From: Alitta virens
Lineage: Eukaryota; Annelida; Polychaeta; Phyllodocida; Nereididae
Assembly (NCBI GenBank): GCA_932294295.1
Contig: OW028585.1
Coordinates: forward strand, 14,912,771-14,976,770
Direction: 5' to 3'
Length of the DNA stretch: 64,000 nt
This document shows positions 10,901 to 25,900 of this stretch, piece by piece. Positions within the stretch are counted from its first letter, which is position 1. Each line of letters begins with the position of its first letter. Made by a program: the position numbers and the translations under genes. Below the pieces are notes generated by a model that was not told the DNA's origin, did no database searches, and saw only the letters and a list, made by a program, of their open reading frames with translations.

Positions 10901-13900
10901 TCCTGGATAAAGGTGCAGACGTTGAACTTACGACTCAGTGGAAGGCACCTAAGTGAGTAAACCCACATCATGTCCAGTATGATATCTTACAGTATGTCAA
11001 TCAATAAAAAGTTTTATATTGTTCTTGTTTTAGCCCAATAAAAAGTGAAACATTGAAAGAACAACAGATGATAATTTACCTTTTATAATTGACATTTCGC
11101 GAGTCAGCTACTCCAAGCTGTTTTCAGTGGCATGAACGAAATTGGTGACTTTAACGTATCTTCTTTGATACAAAACAGATTTAGTAACCATATTATATAG
11201 ACGAATATGTTAATTCTTTTTTTAATCCAGTACCTCAGATTTGATGTGGATTATGGCGAATATGGTCTGCACCAGGCAACTTACAACCGAAGGCCAAAGA
11301 ATTCTTGACCTGTTGGAAGATGAAGGAGAGCAATCAATCCATGATGACCCTGAGATCTTTCTGGTCACAGTCAAAAAGGCATTCTTACTTCTCTCTACCC
11401 CAATCTATTTGGAAATCATTAAGGCAAGTGCATTAAAGTTCCTATGTCTCTAGATTTAGCATCGCCAAACAATTATATAAACCAATACAACTTTCTTGTC
11501 TCATGATATATTTACCATTACATGCTCATTTGTGCAAAGGAATTTAACTTTAAGGTACAATAAATAATATAAATAGAGTTTTTCATGCCATCAAAATTTA
11601 ATATGCAAACAAACCTAGTGATGATGTCGCAATACTAAACAATGGGTGATAATGCCATTTCCACTGTGTTTCCAATATTTTGGGCTGGATTTTCTTTCAA
11701 TTTATGATTTATTTTTTGTAATTAGATAAAAGCCTGATAGACTGACTAGCTGATGTAAATTTACTGTGTTTTGATTTATTTAGGCAATTTTAGATTATTT
11801 TATGAAGTCTAAGAAACAATTTTGACAGACAGTGCAGCTTTAAGTAACCTTCTGAATGTGTTGATTACTTCCATGTTGTATGTTGAATGCTTTTGCAAAA
11901 CAATGAATGGTGATGGTGATGTTTTGTTCAGTTTTTAAATTAGATACATTTACAGATACTGCAGCCATGTGTTATAGATCATGGCAAAATGGCAGCCTCT
12001 CACTCAAGCTGAACAAGACACTTTAACCTACTTTATAAAGCCTCCCATTTTATGGCTTCTGATATTTATTACCATAAGTAGATACAACAATTTTACAAGA
12101 CTGCAACAAGCCAAGTACATCTGATTTATATGTTATCTGTAACATTTACCTTTTCAGAAAATGGCTGAAATGTACGAGGCATCTGCAAACAAACCAGAGG
12201 AAGGACCCTTTGAATGGCTAATGACAGACCCTCAATTTATGGCTCATCTAGACAAGACAAGAACGCCAACAGAATTGGGAGCTGATTACCAGAGGAACAT
12301 CTTGTGTCTTATCAAGGTAAGATTGCATGTCTGTCATTCAGATAATTGTTGGCCAGGAGAACACTCAGTTCATTCTAACATAAACTCCAAGGATGGTTGA
12401 CTGATTAAGCTACCTTGTTTAAATAAAATATTTCTGAACTTGAACTCCTGCTCCTATACAGATATTCATCCTTGAAGTTTCCACTAGGGGACTCATTAAT
12501 GACACCAAACGGAATGACTGGCACAAGTTTTACTTTCATTTTTCAGATATTGATGAGTGTTGATGACTCTGTCTATGCCAGGTAATTCAGATTTATGGGC
12601 AGTGGTGTATGATCCTTTATACTTCAGTTGCTTTGTAAATGCATCTATTCCCTTATTTTTTGTATGAATGGTTTTTTTTTCTGCAATTTGTTCAACAGGA
12701 CAGAATGCTTAGGTGCACTAGTCATGAATGCCAACCACATACCAGGGAAAGGCAAACTTCAGTGGACAGATCAGTTAATTGATATTCTGAAAATGCTGCT
12801 TGACGAAGGAGCAGATCCAACATGCATACCAGAGGAACTTTCATTACAATCTAATAAGAAGCTCAAGCAGTGTACCCTGTTTTTGCTCTTCCGGAATCTT
12901 CTAGTAATTCTTGCGAATGAAGCAAGGCTTGTTGATGCATTCACCGAGCTGCTCCCATTGTTCTTGACTGAAGAATGTCTGGACCATACTGAACCAAAAG
13001 GCAGAGTGCTGCATGCATTGGTTAGATTTGACTGGACATGTCTGCCTGAAGAGCTGCCAGAAGATTCATTGAAGCTCTACCAAGAAGTAATTACTGAAGT
13101 TGTATCAGAGAATCCTGCTTTGTTAGATGTGAATAATGATGATGGAAGAAACTCATTACAATATTTCATAAGCAAAATCACAAAACATAGACACACCCTG
13201 AAGCTAGTGAGCCTCATTGTACCTGAACTGAAGTCTGAAGCCAATGTTGATGCTACTGATAAACATGGGAAAACTGCCCTTCATGTTCTTCAAGAAAGAG
13301 TACTAGAAATTGAATATGAAGCATTCTGTGAGCTAACCGGTCTGCTGAGATCCCCCTCCAATATTGAAATTCAAGACAAAAATTGTGCCACTGCACTGCA
13401 CATACTTGCAAAAAATACTCGAGAAAATGGGTATAAAGCAATTCTTGAGCTGAATGGTTGTCTCAGATCAGCCAGAAACATTGATATGCTGGACAAAAAT
13501 GGACAGACAGTTCTTCACATACTTGCAGGAAAAGTCAAGCAAGTAGGCCATGAAGAATTTCAACAGCTTGCATATTGTCTCATGTCATCCACCAACATAG
13601 AAATCCAAGACAAAACGAAACAAACTGTGCTACATCTGCTTACAAAAGCTATATACTCTCATCCAGAACTAGGACATGGCCTCCAGGATATTTTGCAAGC
13701 TATCGCAACGAAGACAAATGTAAATGCCATTGACAAAGATTTGGCAACACCATACTTGTGGATAAAAGCGGGAAAAGCACAGTGGGAGAACAAAGATTCA
13801 GGATTAGGTCAGGTTTTCTCGAAAATTGAAGATATGTTCATGATGAAGGGTGCAGATGTTGAACTTCGGACTAGATGGCAGTCACCTAGGTAAGTGATCT

Positions 13901-16900
13901 CATTAAAACCAAACTTCACCACAAAACAGATACCACATGTAGTGATTGACATCAATTGAAGCTTTTATCAATAATTTTTAAAAAATTTACCACTATACAG
14001 TCATACTGTTTACATGGTAAATTTCCACTAACCAAATTAACGTAGCCTCAATAATATCACAAAATCATATTTTTTAAGTTGAAAAATTTGTCCAAGCAAA
14101 CATGACTGTGATAGCAGATTTTGGACATTCAAAGAGAATATTGTCCAAAGGCCATTGATGCCACATGTTAAAAAATATTCGATTAATGATGAAAAATTAA
14201 GAACTAGTACGTATATAGGTGTTGATTAATCCCCATTAAAGCGATACCCACTTTTAGAAGACATGATTATAATTTCTTATGCATGAGGCATACCCAAAAT
14301 TTGTAAGCACCATGGTTGTATTATTTCCTTCACAGAATTGAATGTTACCTTTTAATTGTTTGCAGATATTTGGAACTGAAAGAGAGAATTAGGAACTTTA
14401 AGAAGCTGAAGAAGTTGAATGATAACATACAGGAGGAATTCCTACAACTGTTGAACACTGATGGAAATTTGATTGTCCAAGAATACCCGGATGTTCTCCA
14501 GGGCACAATTAGAAAGGCTTCCTTCATGACAGAGTCTGATCACTACATTTCTATCATTCAGGTATTTGGTGTTTCTCTGTGTTATGAGTTAACATCTCTA
14601 CATTTTGAACCAATATAATCAGGCATAAAGTTAGTCGTTAAAAATCCTATTTCTCTCGACAAAATATAAAGCACACGCTCAGTGTTACTGCTGAGATAAA
14701 CTCATGCAAAGGGGTCTTTTTTTTTTTACCAGAAATTGGTAGATATACACAAAAATACTTCAACAACACGAAGTATGAAACCATTGGAGTTACTGGCTGA
14801 ACAAATGGAAAACCAAGCAGCCTCCATATGCAAGGAACAAACAAAACTGTTTGCACTTGTCGAGGTTAGTGTTTGTGGAATTTACCCTTGGGAGGGGGAT
14901 GGTCCTCAGTGTAATTAGTTGAGGGGTATGTTCCCCAGGTCTGGTGCCAACAAAAGAGATAGGCAGAGATTTACAAAGGTGCTATAGTATAGATTAAAGA
15001 TAAAGGTCTTGTTCCAATTTCTTTCGATAGGTGTTGTCAGAGGTCAATGGCCATTCACACTCAAGGTAAATCCATTTTTTGGTAGGATTGCTTTGTATAA
15101 ATAAAATGGTGCTTTTACCTTTTTTTTCTTCTTCTGTTTTTTTCTTTCTTTTTATTTATTTATAGAATTGCTCTCATGCAGTTCTTGATAGCAAAATATT
15201 GTGTTTATAGGGACAAGTGTTTGAGGACTTTGATCATCAATTCTCAACCAGATCATCCACTACAATGGACTGAAGAATTAATTTCAAGTCTCAAGCATCT
15301 TCTTCAAGCAGGAGCAGACCCTACCTGGTTGCCTGGAGATCTGGAACTCAATCCAAGCTATCACCTATGTGCCCAGCATGTGTTTGTCTCTATCCTGCTT
15401 CAATTTCTCGTGGAGAACAACAGTCTTTGTGGCTCTTTAATGGATATATTCCCATTGTTCCTGTCTGGCATGGAACAAAATGCTCAGAATCACCAGAGCA
15501 CTGTTCTACATTCGCTTGCAACTCTTCATTGGAAATCAGTCATTGAACATGTTGGACAACTGCCAACCAATTTCTACAGCCATTATAAGACAATTATTGC
15601 CAAAGTCATTGAATCTAATCCTTCTCTGACTGATACTTTAGACTGGTGTGGAAGGACTTCATTACATCTGTTCATTCAACAACTGCAAGTGCATGGAAAT
15701 ACATTGCAAAATGTCTGTGATGTAGTACTACTTTTAAGATCCAAAACAAACTGCAACGCAAAAGATGATAACAATCGTACACCTTTACATTACCTTGCTG
15801 AGGTATTGTCTGCATCTGAACAAGTTGCCTCCCACCATGAACAGGAATTGCTATTCAACCTTGTCAGACAACTTTCAGGACCGTCTAACATTGATGTTCA
15901 AGACAAAGATGGACGCACTGCATTGCACATTCTAGTGGATGGCTTCGATACCTCACAACATCATTTTGAACAGCAAGCAATGTTTTGTGAACTGGTCAAC
16001 ATGTTGATGACAGCGATGAACATTGATGTTCAAGATAACCAAGGACATACGATTTTGCATATTCTGACAGAGAAGTACTCACAAGATATTTTACAAGATG
16101 GGCAGACACAATATATCGATATCATGCAACATCTTGCATGTCGATCCAAAACAGACGCACAAAATGGAAGCGGTGAAAACATTCTCCATATTATTGGGAG
16201 AAAGGTCTATCAGAATCCATATTTAGGACATGGCCTTTTATCTTTGCTTCCTGTAATCACAACATCACAAACAGTGAATGCCCCAGACAAAGGATCAGCC
16301 ACACCATACAGCTGGATTCTCAAAGGGAAGCTAGAGTGCGAAGTTAACCAACGAGATTCACTTGAAATTCTTTGTAAGTTTGAGGAAATCCTGCTTCAAA
16401 ATGATGCAGACGTTGACCTCGCTAGAAAAGGATTTTCATCCATCAGGTAAGTATTTCATACAAAAGTTCAGTTGAAATTGAACGCAATCCTCAAGATGTT
16501 TTAATAATGGAAGAAACTTACGCATAAGTTGTGTGGAAGTATCTACCCAGGATCGGTATGGGCCACTGGTATTCTAAACATTGTCTTTCCATATAGGACT
16601 TCTGATTTGTTGAGGACACTGGAAAATCTGAACACAACCATGGATCTTACCAATGGATACAAAATAATTGTTAACTTATTTGATGGTTCTGGAGAGAGTG
16701 CTATTCACAAAGACTCTGGAATTCTCCTGAAGATGGTTAGAAAAGCAAACGTGCTCTTCTCAGCTCCTGAATATCATGATATTATCCAGGTAAAAAAGCA
16801 AATTTGTCAAGCCTTTTTTTTTTAGCTTTATAGCATAAATCATGAGCACTTGGATTTTTTGCCCAAACCAAGTACCTTCATATATAAAATACTTTGTATA

Positions 16901-19900
16901 TATACAGTACAAGTTCACATATCTGTTAACAAGTGCCCGTGGCATAAACAGAATTAAACCAAGTTTCTGTGTTTGTCTGATGTTTCCTGCGTACCACATA
17001 CATTGTGTATATATTAGACAATATACATGTGGAATTACGTAAAGTAAATTGTAACTATTTTAATAAATATTGATAAAGAAATATGTAGAACAAAGTAAGA
17101 CACCATTATTGAGATGTATATATTGCTTTTTTTAAACTTGGTGCACTTTGCTGTCAGTTTATTTAAAAACCTTTTTTCAGTGAAAAGTATCAAAATTACT
17201 TTTCATAACAAGCTTGCCATTACAGAGAGTGACGTCATTATACAAAACAGCTAAAGTCAAGCCTCATGATGGGTCTTTGGATTGCCTCATCTCACAATTT
17301 CAAGGATTGACAGAAATCCATGATGACATGCCTAGAGACCTGGACCAGTTGGTACAAGTTAATCTTCAAGAAAATCTGTTGCAACTTATCAAGGTTAGTT
17401 GTTATAGTCCTAAAAGATTGTGGTGATATATATGCATGTAAAGGCTAACCGTGCATTGATATGTTATGTGCTAGTGCAGGTCAACCCGTGCTATTATTCA
17501 CCCATAAGATGAATCTGAAACTCATGAAAGTCCTGGGTTTCAATCTCATACCAGTGGGACAGACATAGATGAGCTTACTACACTTATGATAAAATGTAGT
17601 TGATGTATGTAATATGATATAAATTATTCTGAGTCTGATTCTGATTCTTTACTGGATAACACGTCAGTATGTACAAGAGACTGGTTAATCCATGTGTCTT
17701 GCATTTGAACATTTCCAGATATTGATGACAGTAGATGATTCAAGCCAAGCAAGGTAACAAGTTGTTATCAAATAACCTAGTTGTCATTAATTTTCACTTC
17801 ATATATCTGTCAAAATTTATTTAGCAATGCTGTAACACATCTGTACACACAATTTAGTTAACTTCAATATAATTGTATTCATTTTGATTACTATAATGTT
17901 AATTTTTCATTCATTTTCATGAACAGGACTGAGTGTTTGAGGACTCTCGCTATGAATGCCAAATATACATCAACAAAAGGGACACTTTGTTGGACTGACC
18001 AGTTTGTGAACACTCTGAAACTTTTGATACAGGAAGGAGCAGATCCAACATGGATTCCAGATAAGAAAGTTTCAGATATCTGCGATAGTAGCCAGTCAGC
18101 AATGTATTTAGTCTTGCAGAATTTTCTGATTATTATTGGAAGAGAAAGTCATATTGTCAGTTCGGTGATTGAAATCATCCAATTATTTCTTACGAAGAAT
18201 TGCTTCGATCATCGGGAACCGAGTGGTACTATGCTGCACGCATTGGTCGACTTTGACTGGGATCATCTGCCAGAACATCTTCCAGACGATTTGTACCAAC
18301 AATTTGAAGAGGCTGTCCAGGAAGTCATAGCTGCAAGTCTTGCATTGCTTGATATATCTAATGACTTTGGCAGGATGCCTATACACACTTTTGTCAGTAG
18401 GATGAAAAATCATAACACTATGATCAAGAAGGCAAGTGGATTGATCAAAATACTGAAGTCAGAAACCAATTTTGATTCTGTTGACAAAAATGGTCAGTCT
18501 GAACTCCATATCCTGCAAGAAAGAATATCACAAATTAACTATGAAAACTTCCATGAGTTTATTAACTTTTTCCACATTTGCTGCAGAACTGATACACAAG
18601 ATAAAAACGGACAGACTGCGCTGCATATTCTCGCAAAGAATGCTTCACATATTACCCCAGAACAATTCCATAGTCTTAGTTACTATCTCCATCCGCGCAG
18701 TTACAGATACGAACTTGACAAAAATGGTCAGTCAATTCTTCACATACTTGCTGAAAACATAGTTCACATTGGTGGGCAATTTCCAAAATTCATGAAATCC
18801 TTTTCATCCAGTCCTAACCTCCCAGACAAAAATGGTGAGACAGTGCTTCACATCGTGGCACGAAATGTCTTTCATCATCACGCAATAGGATATAAACTTA
18901 TGGAAACATTCGAGTTACTCACAACACATGAAAATGTGAATGCTGTTGATCACGGTTCGGTTACACCTTACTCGTGGATTTTGGCAGGAAAAAATCAAGC
19001 TCAGAGCATCCGCTCCGACCAAATGAATTTGTCCCAAAATGGAGAGAGCTCCATCAGAAATGTTTCACGTGCTAATCCTGCAACATCTGGATTAAGAGAC
19101 CCTGTGTAAGTTTCCAACTATGTCTATTGAGTGATGTGTGAATACATTTAAACATCTAAAGCTCAATCTATTGAGAACTTTCATGCACTAAAATAAAGTT
19201 TGATCTCAAATAGATATTTCGTTGCTTTTCTACTAAGACTTAACAACTGCGTAGTGCAGAAAACAGTGAACAAAATCAAGCGTATAAGTCTTTTCCAACA
19301 TTATTTATGTGACTTGTTAGAAAACAAATGACATTTCTATTCATGAACCCAGCATTAAAACTAATACTCTTCTTTATCGCAAATTTCAATTTTTAGATAT
19401 TTGGAGCTGAAAGAGATCGTGAGCAATCTGACCAGACCTGGAGATCTTGACAGGCATAAAGAAGACAGGATTTTAAATATAGTCAATGACCACGGAGACT
19501 GGATTGTTGAGAAAAATAAAGGTATCTTGTTGGTGATGGTTGCAAAGGCTTCCAACTTGATTCATTCTGAATGCTACATGGATATCATCCAGGTGTGTGG
19601 AAAGTTATGCTGTTGCCATTTTGGCTTGTATTTTAGAAGGCTAAATCAATAATTAAATGGGGTATATTACCAACTGTCCTGGCATATACAGATCTGGACA
19701 CCTAAATAAGCTAATACAGGCCACACAGACCGTTGAAAAGAAAAACAAATATTACAACAAAAAAAAACATACATGTATAATACATACTGCATCAATGTAG
19801 GTGATGGTGTCCACATACAACATGATTTCTACTAAACTACAAGAGGGACCTCTTTCATGCCTTGTGAAACAAATGGATGATCCAGGTGAAATGGCTATAT

Positions 19901-22900
19901 TTGCCAAGAACCAGCAGAAATTCTTCTCTTTAATTGAGGTGAGTTGAATTGGGAAGTGAACTTTTGCCCAAGTTCAATAATGTTTTAATATGTATGTTTC
20001 CTTTTTAATAAATCAAAATGTTATAATGTTTTTCCTTTCAGTTGTTGCTAACAGCAGATGATTCCCTTTACTCCAGGTAATTTGATTTTGATGCCGAATG
20101 ACAAGAAAATCACCTGGTCAATGGACATTTAATAAGCTGCTAAAACCCTACATTACAATGTAATTTATATTTTTTCAGGACTAAGTGTCTCAGGTTCCTA
20201 GTCATGAGTCTGGTGTCACCTTGCAAATACCTGGATTATGAGATTGGACTTCAGTATACTGAAGAGTCCATTTACATTTTGAAAATGCTCCTTCATCAGG
20301 GAGCAGACCCAACCTGGATTCCAGAAAACAGCTCTCAATCTGCTCTGAGAAAAGTCTTCGAGGAATTGTTGAGCATTCTTGCCTTCAAAAATCACCTGGT
20401 CAGTGCATTCATGGAGCTCGTTCAGTTATTATTGACTGAGAAATGTCTGAATCACAAGGAACCTAGAGGCACCATTCTCCATGCGATGGTTGGTTGCAAT
20501 TGGGAGGAATTGGTTAGCTACATGCCCATGGATTCATTTGAGCAGTACATAGGAGTTGCTCATGATATCATTGAAGTCAACCCACAACTACTTGATACAA
20601 CTGATGATCATGGTCGTAATCCCTTGCATTGTCTCATTGATGCGATTGTCGACATTGTTTGTGTGTTTGGACCTGCTACTGACACACTTAATGATGATGA
20701 TGCTAACATCGAAGGAGTTTGGACAATACACGAGGTACTCACACAACTTACTAGTTGCCTGAGATCATCATCCAACATCAATGTTCAAGACAAAGATGGA
20801 CAAACTGCCCTGCACATAATTATAGCAGGAAGCGGAAACAGTTTCATCGAACCTTCTGTCTTACCTGAAGTCTGCAACTCCCTGAAGACAACGACCAACA
20901 TCAATGCACAAGATGCCATGGGAAGGACTCCTCTTCATTTGCTAGCTGAAAACATCTCAGATGTTGGATTTGATGTATTCTGTCAACTTGTCCACATTCT
21001 CAAATCTACTGGAAATTCTGATATTCAGGATGATAATGGTGAAAATATTCTGCATGTGCTCACCAGGAAGATGTTCTTGAACCCAGAAGTTGGACGTGAG
21101 CTCTTGCCCATTCTCCCTTTCCTTGTAACATCACAGAACATCAATGCCTTGGATGAAAACCAAGTTACTCCATTAACGCACATTCTGCAAGGGAAACTGA
21201 AGTTCCGGAGAAATGTGTCAGACGATCAATTTCAGAGTATTTTCGGACAAATTGAAGATGTCTTCGTTCAAAATGGTGCAGATGTCAGCCGTGCGAGAAA
21301 TGGACTTTCTCTGCTGCAGTGAGTATGAGTAATCTCAAAATCACATAAATTATATACCTCCATGATACCTTTTCTATGGTTCAGGGGGATATAATCTCCC
21401 TCATAAATACAAACTGTACTTTTTCTTGCATATGCAAACAAATTAGAAAAACATGCCTAATGAATATGACTTTTAGTAGTTTTTGTTTAATGGGAAATTA
21501 ACCAATAAAAATTCTTTGCAGGTCTGCTGAGTTAGAAAATTTACTTGAAAAAGCATTTCTTCAAGAACATTTGGTTCATCAAGGCCAAAGAATTATTGAA
21601 TTGATTGCTGATGTTGGAAACCAGATGCTTGAAGGAAATCCTGACATGTTAGCGAATATGGTTCATAAGATCTGTACTCTGATATATTCAGATGACTATC
21701 ATGAGATTATCCAGGTAAATATAATCTTAATAATATTATATTGAAAATATATAATAATCAAATGGATTACTGTGCAATGTATCGAACACTGGAGCTCAAA
21801 GAGTGACAGAAACCATATACGTTTTAAACCAACTCTGCAAGACCTATTTCATTGACGAAGCACAGCATTAACACTTTGTGTAGGTTCCATAAAATAATCG
21901 ATTATTAATCGATAATCGGTTGCCAGAAGCCCCGATTATTCGATTACAAAAAATGTAGCCGATTCCTAGCTCTACCTATACCCTGTAGTGTCTTAGTTCA
22001 AAGAATATAAGTTGAGTACAGCTGTAAGTGATTTTTGTGCTGGAGTAGACAGATTTAAACAACATTAACATTTCACTCCCACAGAAATTAGCTCAGTTGT
22101 ACGCAGAACTTCCTAACAAGGCAGATGAGGGGCCATTACACCGCCTTGTGTCACAAATAGATGATCGAGCCTTACACCGTGAGGCACTTTTTGAGATTCA
22201 GGATAAACTGCTTTCACTCGTTCAGGTGAGATTAATAAAGAACATGATCATGAGTTTTCATTATGAGCTCCAATCTACAGTACAAGCCACCACATATACA
22301 TTGCTCCTTATTAAAGCATACTTTGGTTTGACACAGGGCTCATAGTTTTACCACATTGCAATTACAAAAATGTCTCATAAGGGCTGTTCTATTTAAAAGT
22401 GTGGAGTGAGAATGGACCTTTTTTTTTCTGGACACACCACTTATTGTTTTCTGAAGACCATCCTCCCCCCATTACCTTCTTTTTCCAAATTAAGGTAATA
22501 CGAATATACTGGTCAACCCCCCTCCCCCTCTTTTTCTCTTTTGGAGAAATTGTTCCCCCTCCCTTTCCCCGTTTATAAAAAAAGATCCACCACCTAGGCA
22601 CTTTAATTTTTGTGGCATCATGAAAAAGATTAAGATTATTTATAACAGCTGTCAAGAAAATATATCTGCCCATGTCTGTGATAGGGTCATGCCTTCCTGA
22701 CACTAAAATGTATGGTGGTCCAGTGCAGTCTTACTAACAGAATTGCTTGAAATGGACCATCTGGTTTGACTGTTCAGCCATTTCACCCTTTTTTTACATA
22801 AGGAAATAAATATTATATTGGTTAATTTCAGGTATTGGCTCCAGTAGATGCTTCATCTGATTCAAGGTGAAATTAGTTTTTATTATTGGTGGAATTCCTA

Positions 22901-25900
22901 AGCTATTATGAGAAGTCAATGATTACTCTTGTGGTGATAACAACCCTAACGGCAGTCATAATTCAAAACAGGCATGATTTATAATTATGTTATGTGTGGC
23001 CCTCTGATTGAGACCAGCCACTGTATTCACCCCCTTTCCCATGTTTTCAAATCCATGATATTTCTTTTCAGGTCCAAATGCCTAGGAATCCTTATTAAGG
23101 GTGCAAAATACATTTCAAACAACATTGGTAAACTTCAATGGACTGAGCAGTTCATAGACACCTTGACACTACTCCTTAGAGAGGGAGCAGATCCAATTTG
23201 GACAGGAGGTTCAGAAGTAGATTACTATCTAGTCTCTCCACCAGCGTCATTTTGTGGGTCAGTAGTAGAAGCTTCGGATGAACTTGAGAGTCAGTCAGCT
23301 CTGTACGTCTTCTTCAGGAGTATTCTCAATGTCCTTGCAAATGAAAAACATATCGATTGTGTAATAGTGGAGCTTCTTCCCTTATTTTTAACTGAGAAAT
23401 GTGTCAACCATATTGAACCGAGTGGGACACTGTTACATGCATTGGTTGACTTTCAATGGGAATGTCTTCCCAGGCATCTGCCAAGTGATGTACCAATGCA
23501 GTACGGTAGAATTGCTTCCGAAGTTGTTGCATCAAATCCTGCCCTAGTTGATATAACAGTGGATAATATAAATCCTCTGCAATTGTTCATTGGTCAGATC
23601 ACAGAACACCATGACTTACTCAGTGTTGTGAATCACATCATACTGGTGCTGAAGTCTGATAACAGCGTAGATGTTATTGATGACAATGGACAAACTGCCC
23701 TCCATGTTCTACAGGAAAAAGTGTCAGAAGTAAGCGAAGATGAATTTATACAGCTTACCGGTTTCCTCAAATCTGCGTCTAACATTGACATTCAGGATGT
23801 CAAAGGACAGACTCCTTTGCATATACTGGCAAAGAATTCTTCAGTTGTTGGACCAAAGTTATCTCTCGAATTGAACGGTTGCCTGAAGTCCAGCACCAAC
23901 ATCGACATACAAGACACAAATGGGCAGACAGTTCTACATATCCTTGCTGAAAGAATTATATCAATTGGTCTGGATGCATTTGCCCAACTGGCAATATGCC
24001 TCATGTCACCTGTCAACATTGAAGCTCAAGATAGCAATGGAAACACTGTCCTTCATTTGTTAGCAAAAGCTGTTTCAAGTCTTCAGGAAATAGCACCTGA
24101 AGTTTTCAGTATATTCCAACTTCTAGCAACTGAAACAAACGTGAATGCTTTAGACTGCAACTGTGCAACACCTTATACATGGATTTTAAACAGCACCATC
24201 AGCAATAGCGAAACCAACAACAAGACACTGTTAGATATCGAACAGCATTTCATTGGAATGGGAACAGATGTTGATTTAGCGCAATTTGGATTACTGAATC
24301 CTGTGTAAGTTACTAACAGCATTTTATGAAAATATTCAAGATATATAAGTACTGAAGTACAAATAGCACTTTCACTACTTCCAGATACACCCTTTTCACA
24401 CAACAGCCATAAGGACATTGACCTCGTTTTATACTATGTCATATATTATATCATCATTACTTCTCCATTGTTCTTGCCCTCTGTGACCTCACCATGGCCA
24501 CTGTCTACTGATGACATCACAATACTTATATCTGAGTACAAAGAGAGGTCAATGAAGCTAAAATGTTGCTCTGTTAAAGACATATGTAAAAATCTTAAAC
24601 AGTCAATTTCCCTCCACAAAACAAACCTTCAGTCTTTTACATGCTGGAGTAGACTATGCAGTTTTAAAATGCCCTGCTGTACTATGCAATAGCATACATG
24701 CAAATAAACAGATGATATACAGCTGTCCAATAGAAGCTGTAGAATGCAGAAATTTCCCTGCACAAAAGATTAACTTTTTTTAAATCTAAATGTTTTGATA
24801 TATATGAATATGAAAACATCATGTCTATGTGACTGGAATAAATATTTATTCAATCAATCAAAAGTAATACACGGTTTTTTTTATCATCTAGCTATGCTGA
24901 GCTCAATGAGGTAATTCGGAATTTACGAATACCAGATGACTTGGACAGCAGCAAGAAAGAAAGAATTTTACAACTGCTTGATACAGATGCAGTGGTAATT
25001 CTACAACAGGGACCAGATGTTTTCTTCAGTATGGTTAAAAAAGCTTTCTGTTTGATCAAGTCTGACCACTACAGTCCTCTCATTCAGGTATGACATGAAG
25101 CATATTTTGTTAATAATATCTGAGTGATTTACCAATTTATTCAATAAAGTTTAAGGTTCTGAAGAGATCAATACCAACAGATAGATAGATCAGCTTATTT
25201 GATGAACAATCATTACAATTAATACAAGGAACAAGATAAAAGATAATTATTAGTATAAGCACATAAATCAGAAAGTAATAGACTAATCTATAATATATCC
25301 AAATTATTCAGCAGAGACATGTGAGAATCCCTTCTGGGATCGTTGACACACAGTGTAATTCTGTCATTAAAAACAATCATGGTCCAACCACCTTTAATAC
25401 TACAATTGATCCAACCAATAGCAACCACAGACCATTTGTGCAGTCTGCACATTTTACTGATCCAGATTGAACCTGTTATTGAGCCTTCACCTCGGTAAAA
25501 TCGAATTAATATATATATATATATGTTTAAACCAAAGAATTGTAAGACCACGTAGTGTCTAGCAGAAAAGTGGTTACACCAGCAAATAATTCAAATTTTT
25601 TCAGTCTTTCAAAGTGCTTCTGCCACGTCACATTGGTTGTTATTGTTAGTAGGTTTTTAGCAGTGAAAGACCATTGAATATCACCAGTCAACCTTGACTG
25701 TTTATAAAACACAGTAATCAACATTTTAAGATATCCTTCTGTTGGACTAAATTCTCGACTGGTTGAGCAAATTGCATAGCTTTTGGACAGTTGTTTCACA
25801 AAACAAAGCAATGACCTGTGTCACCTGAGCACTTTATTTAGTTATTTTCAGTGCTTACCCAACTCACTGTGTAACCACTAATATACTAGGCACTCTTAAG

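Noticed and set aside
13920..13980. A stop exon after D3 and others after D4, D5, D6 and D7
   Set aside because: Possible acceptors exist, but the joined frames stop within a few codons and do not resemble S1 or S8.
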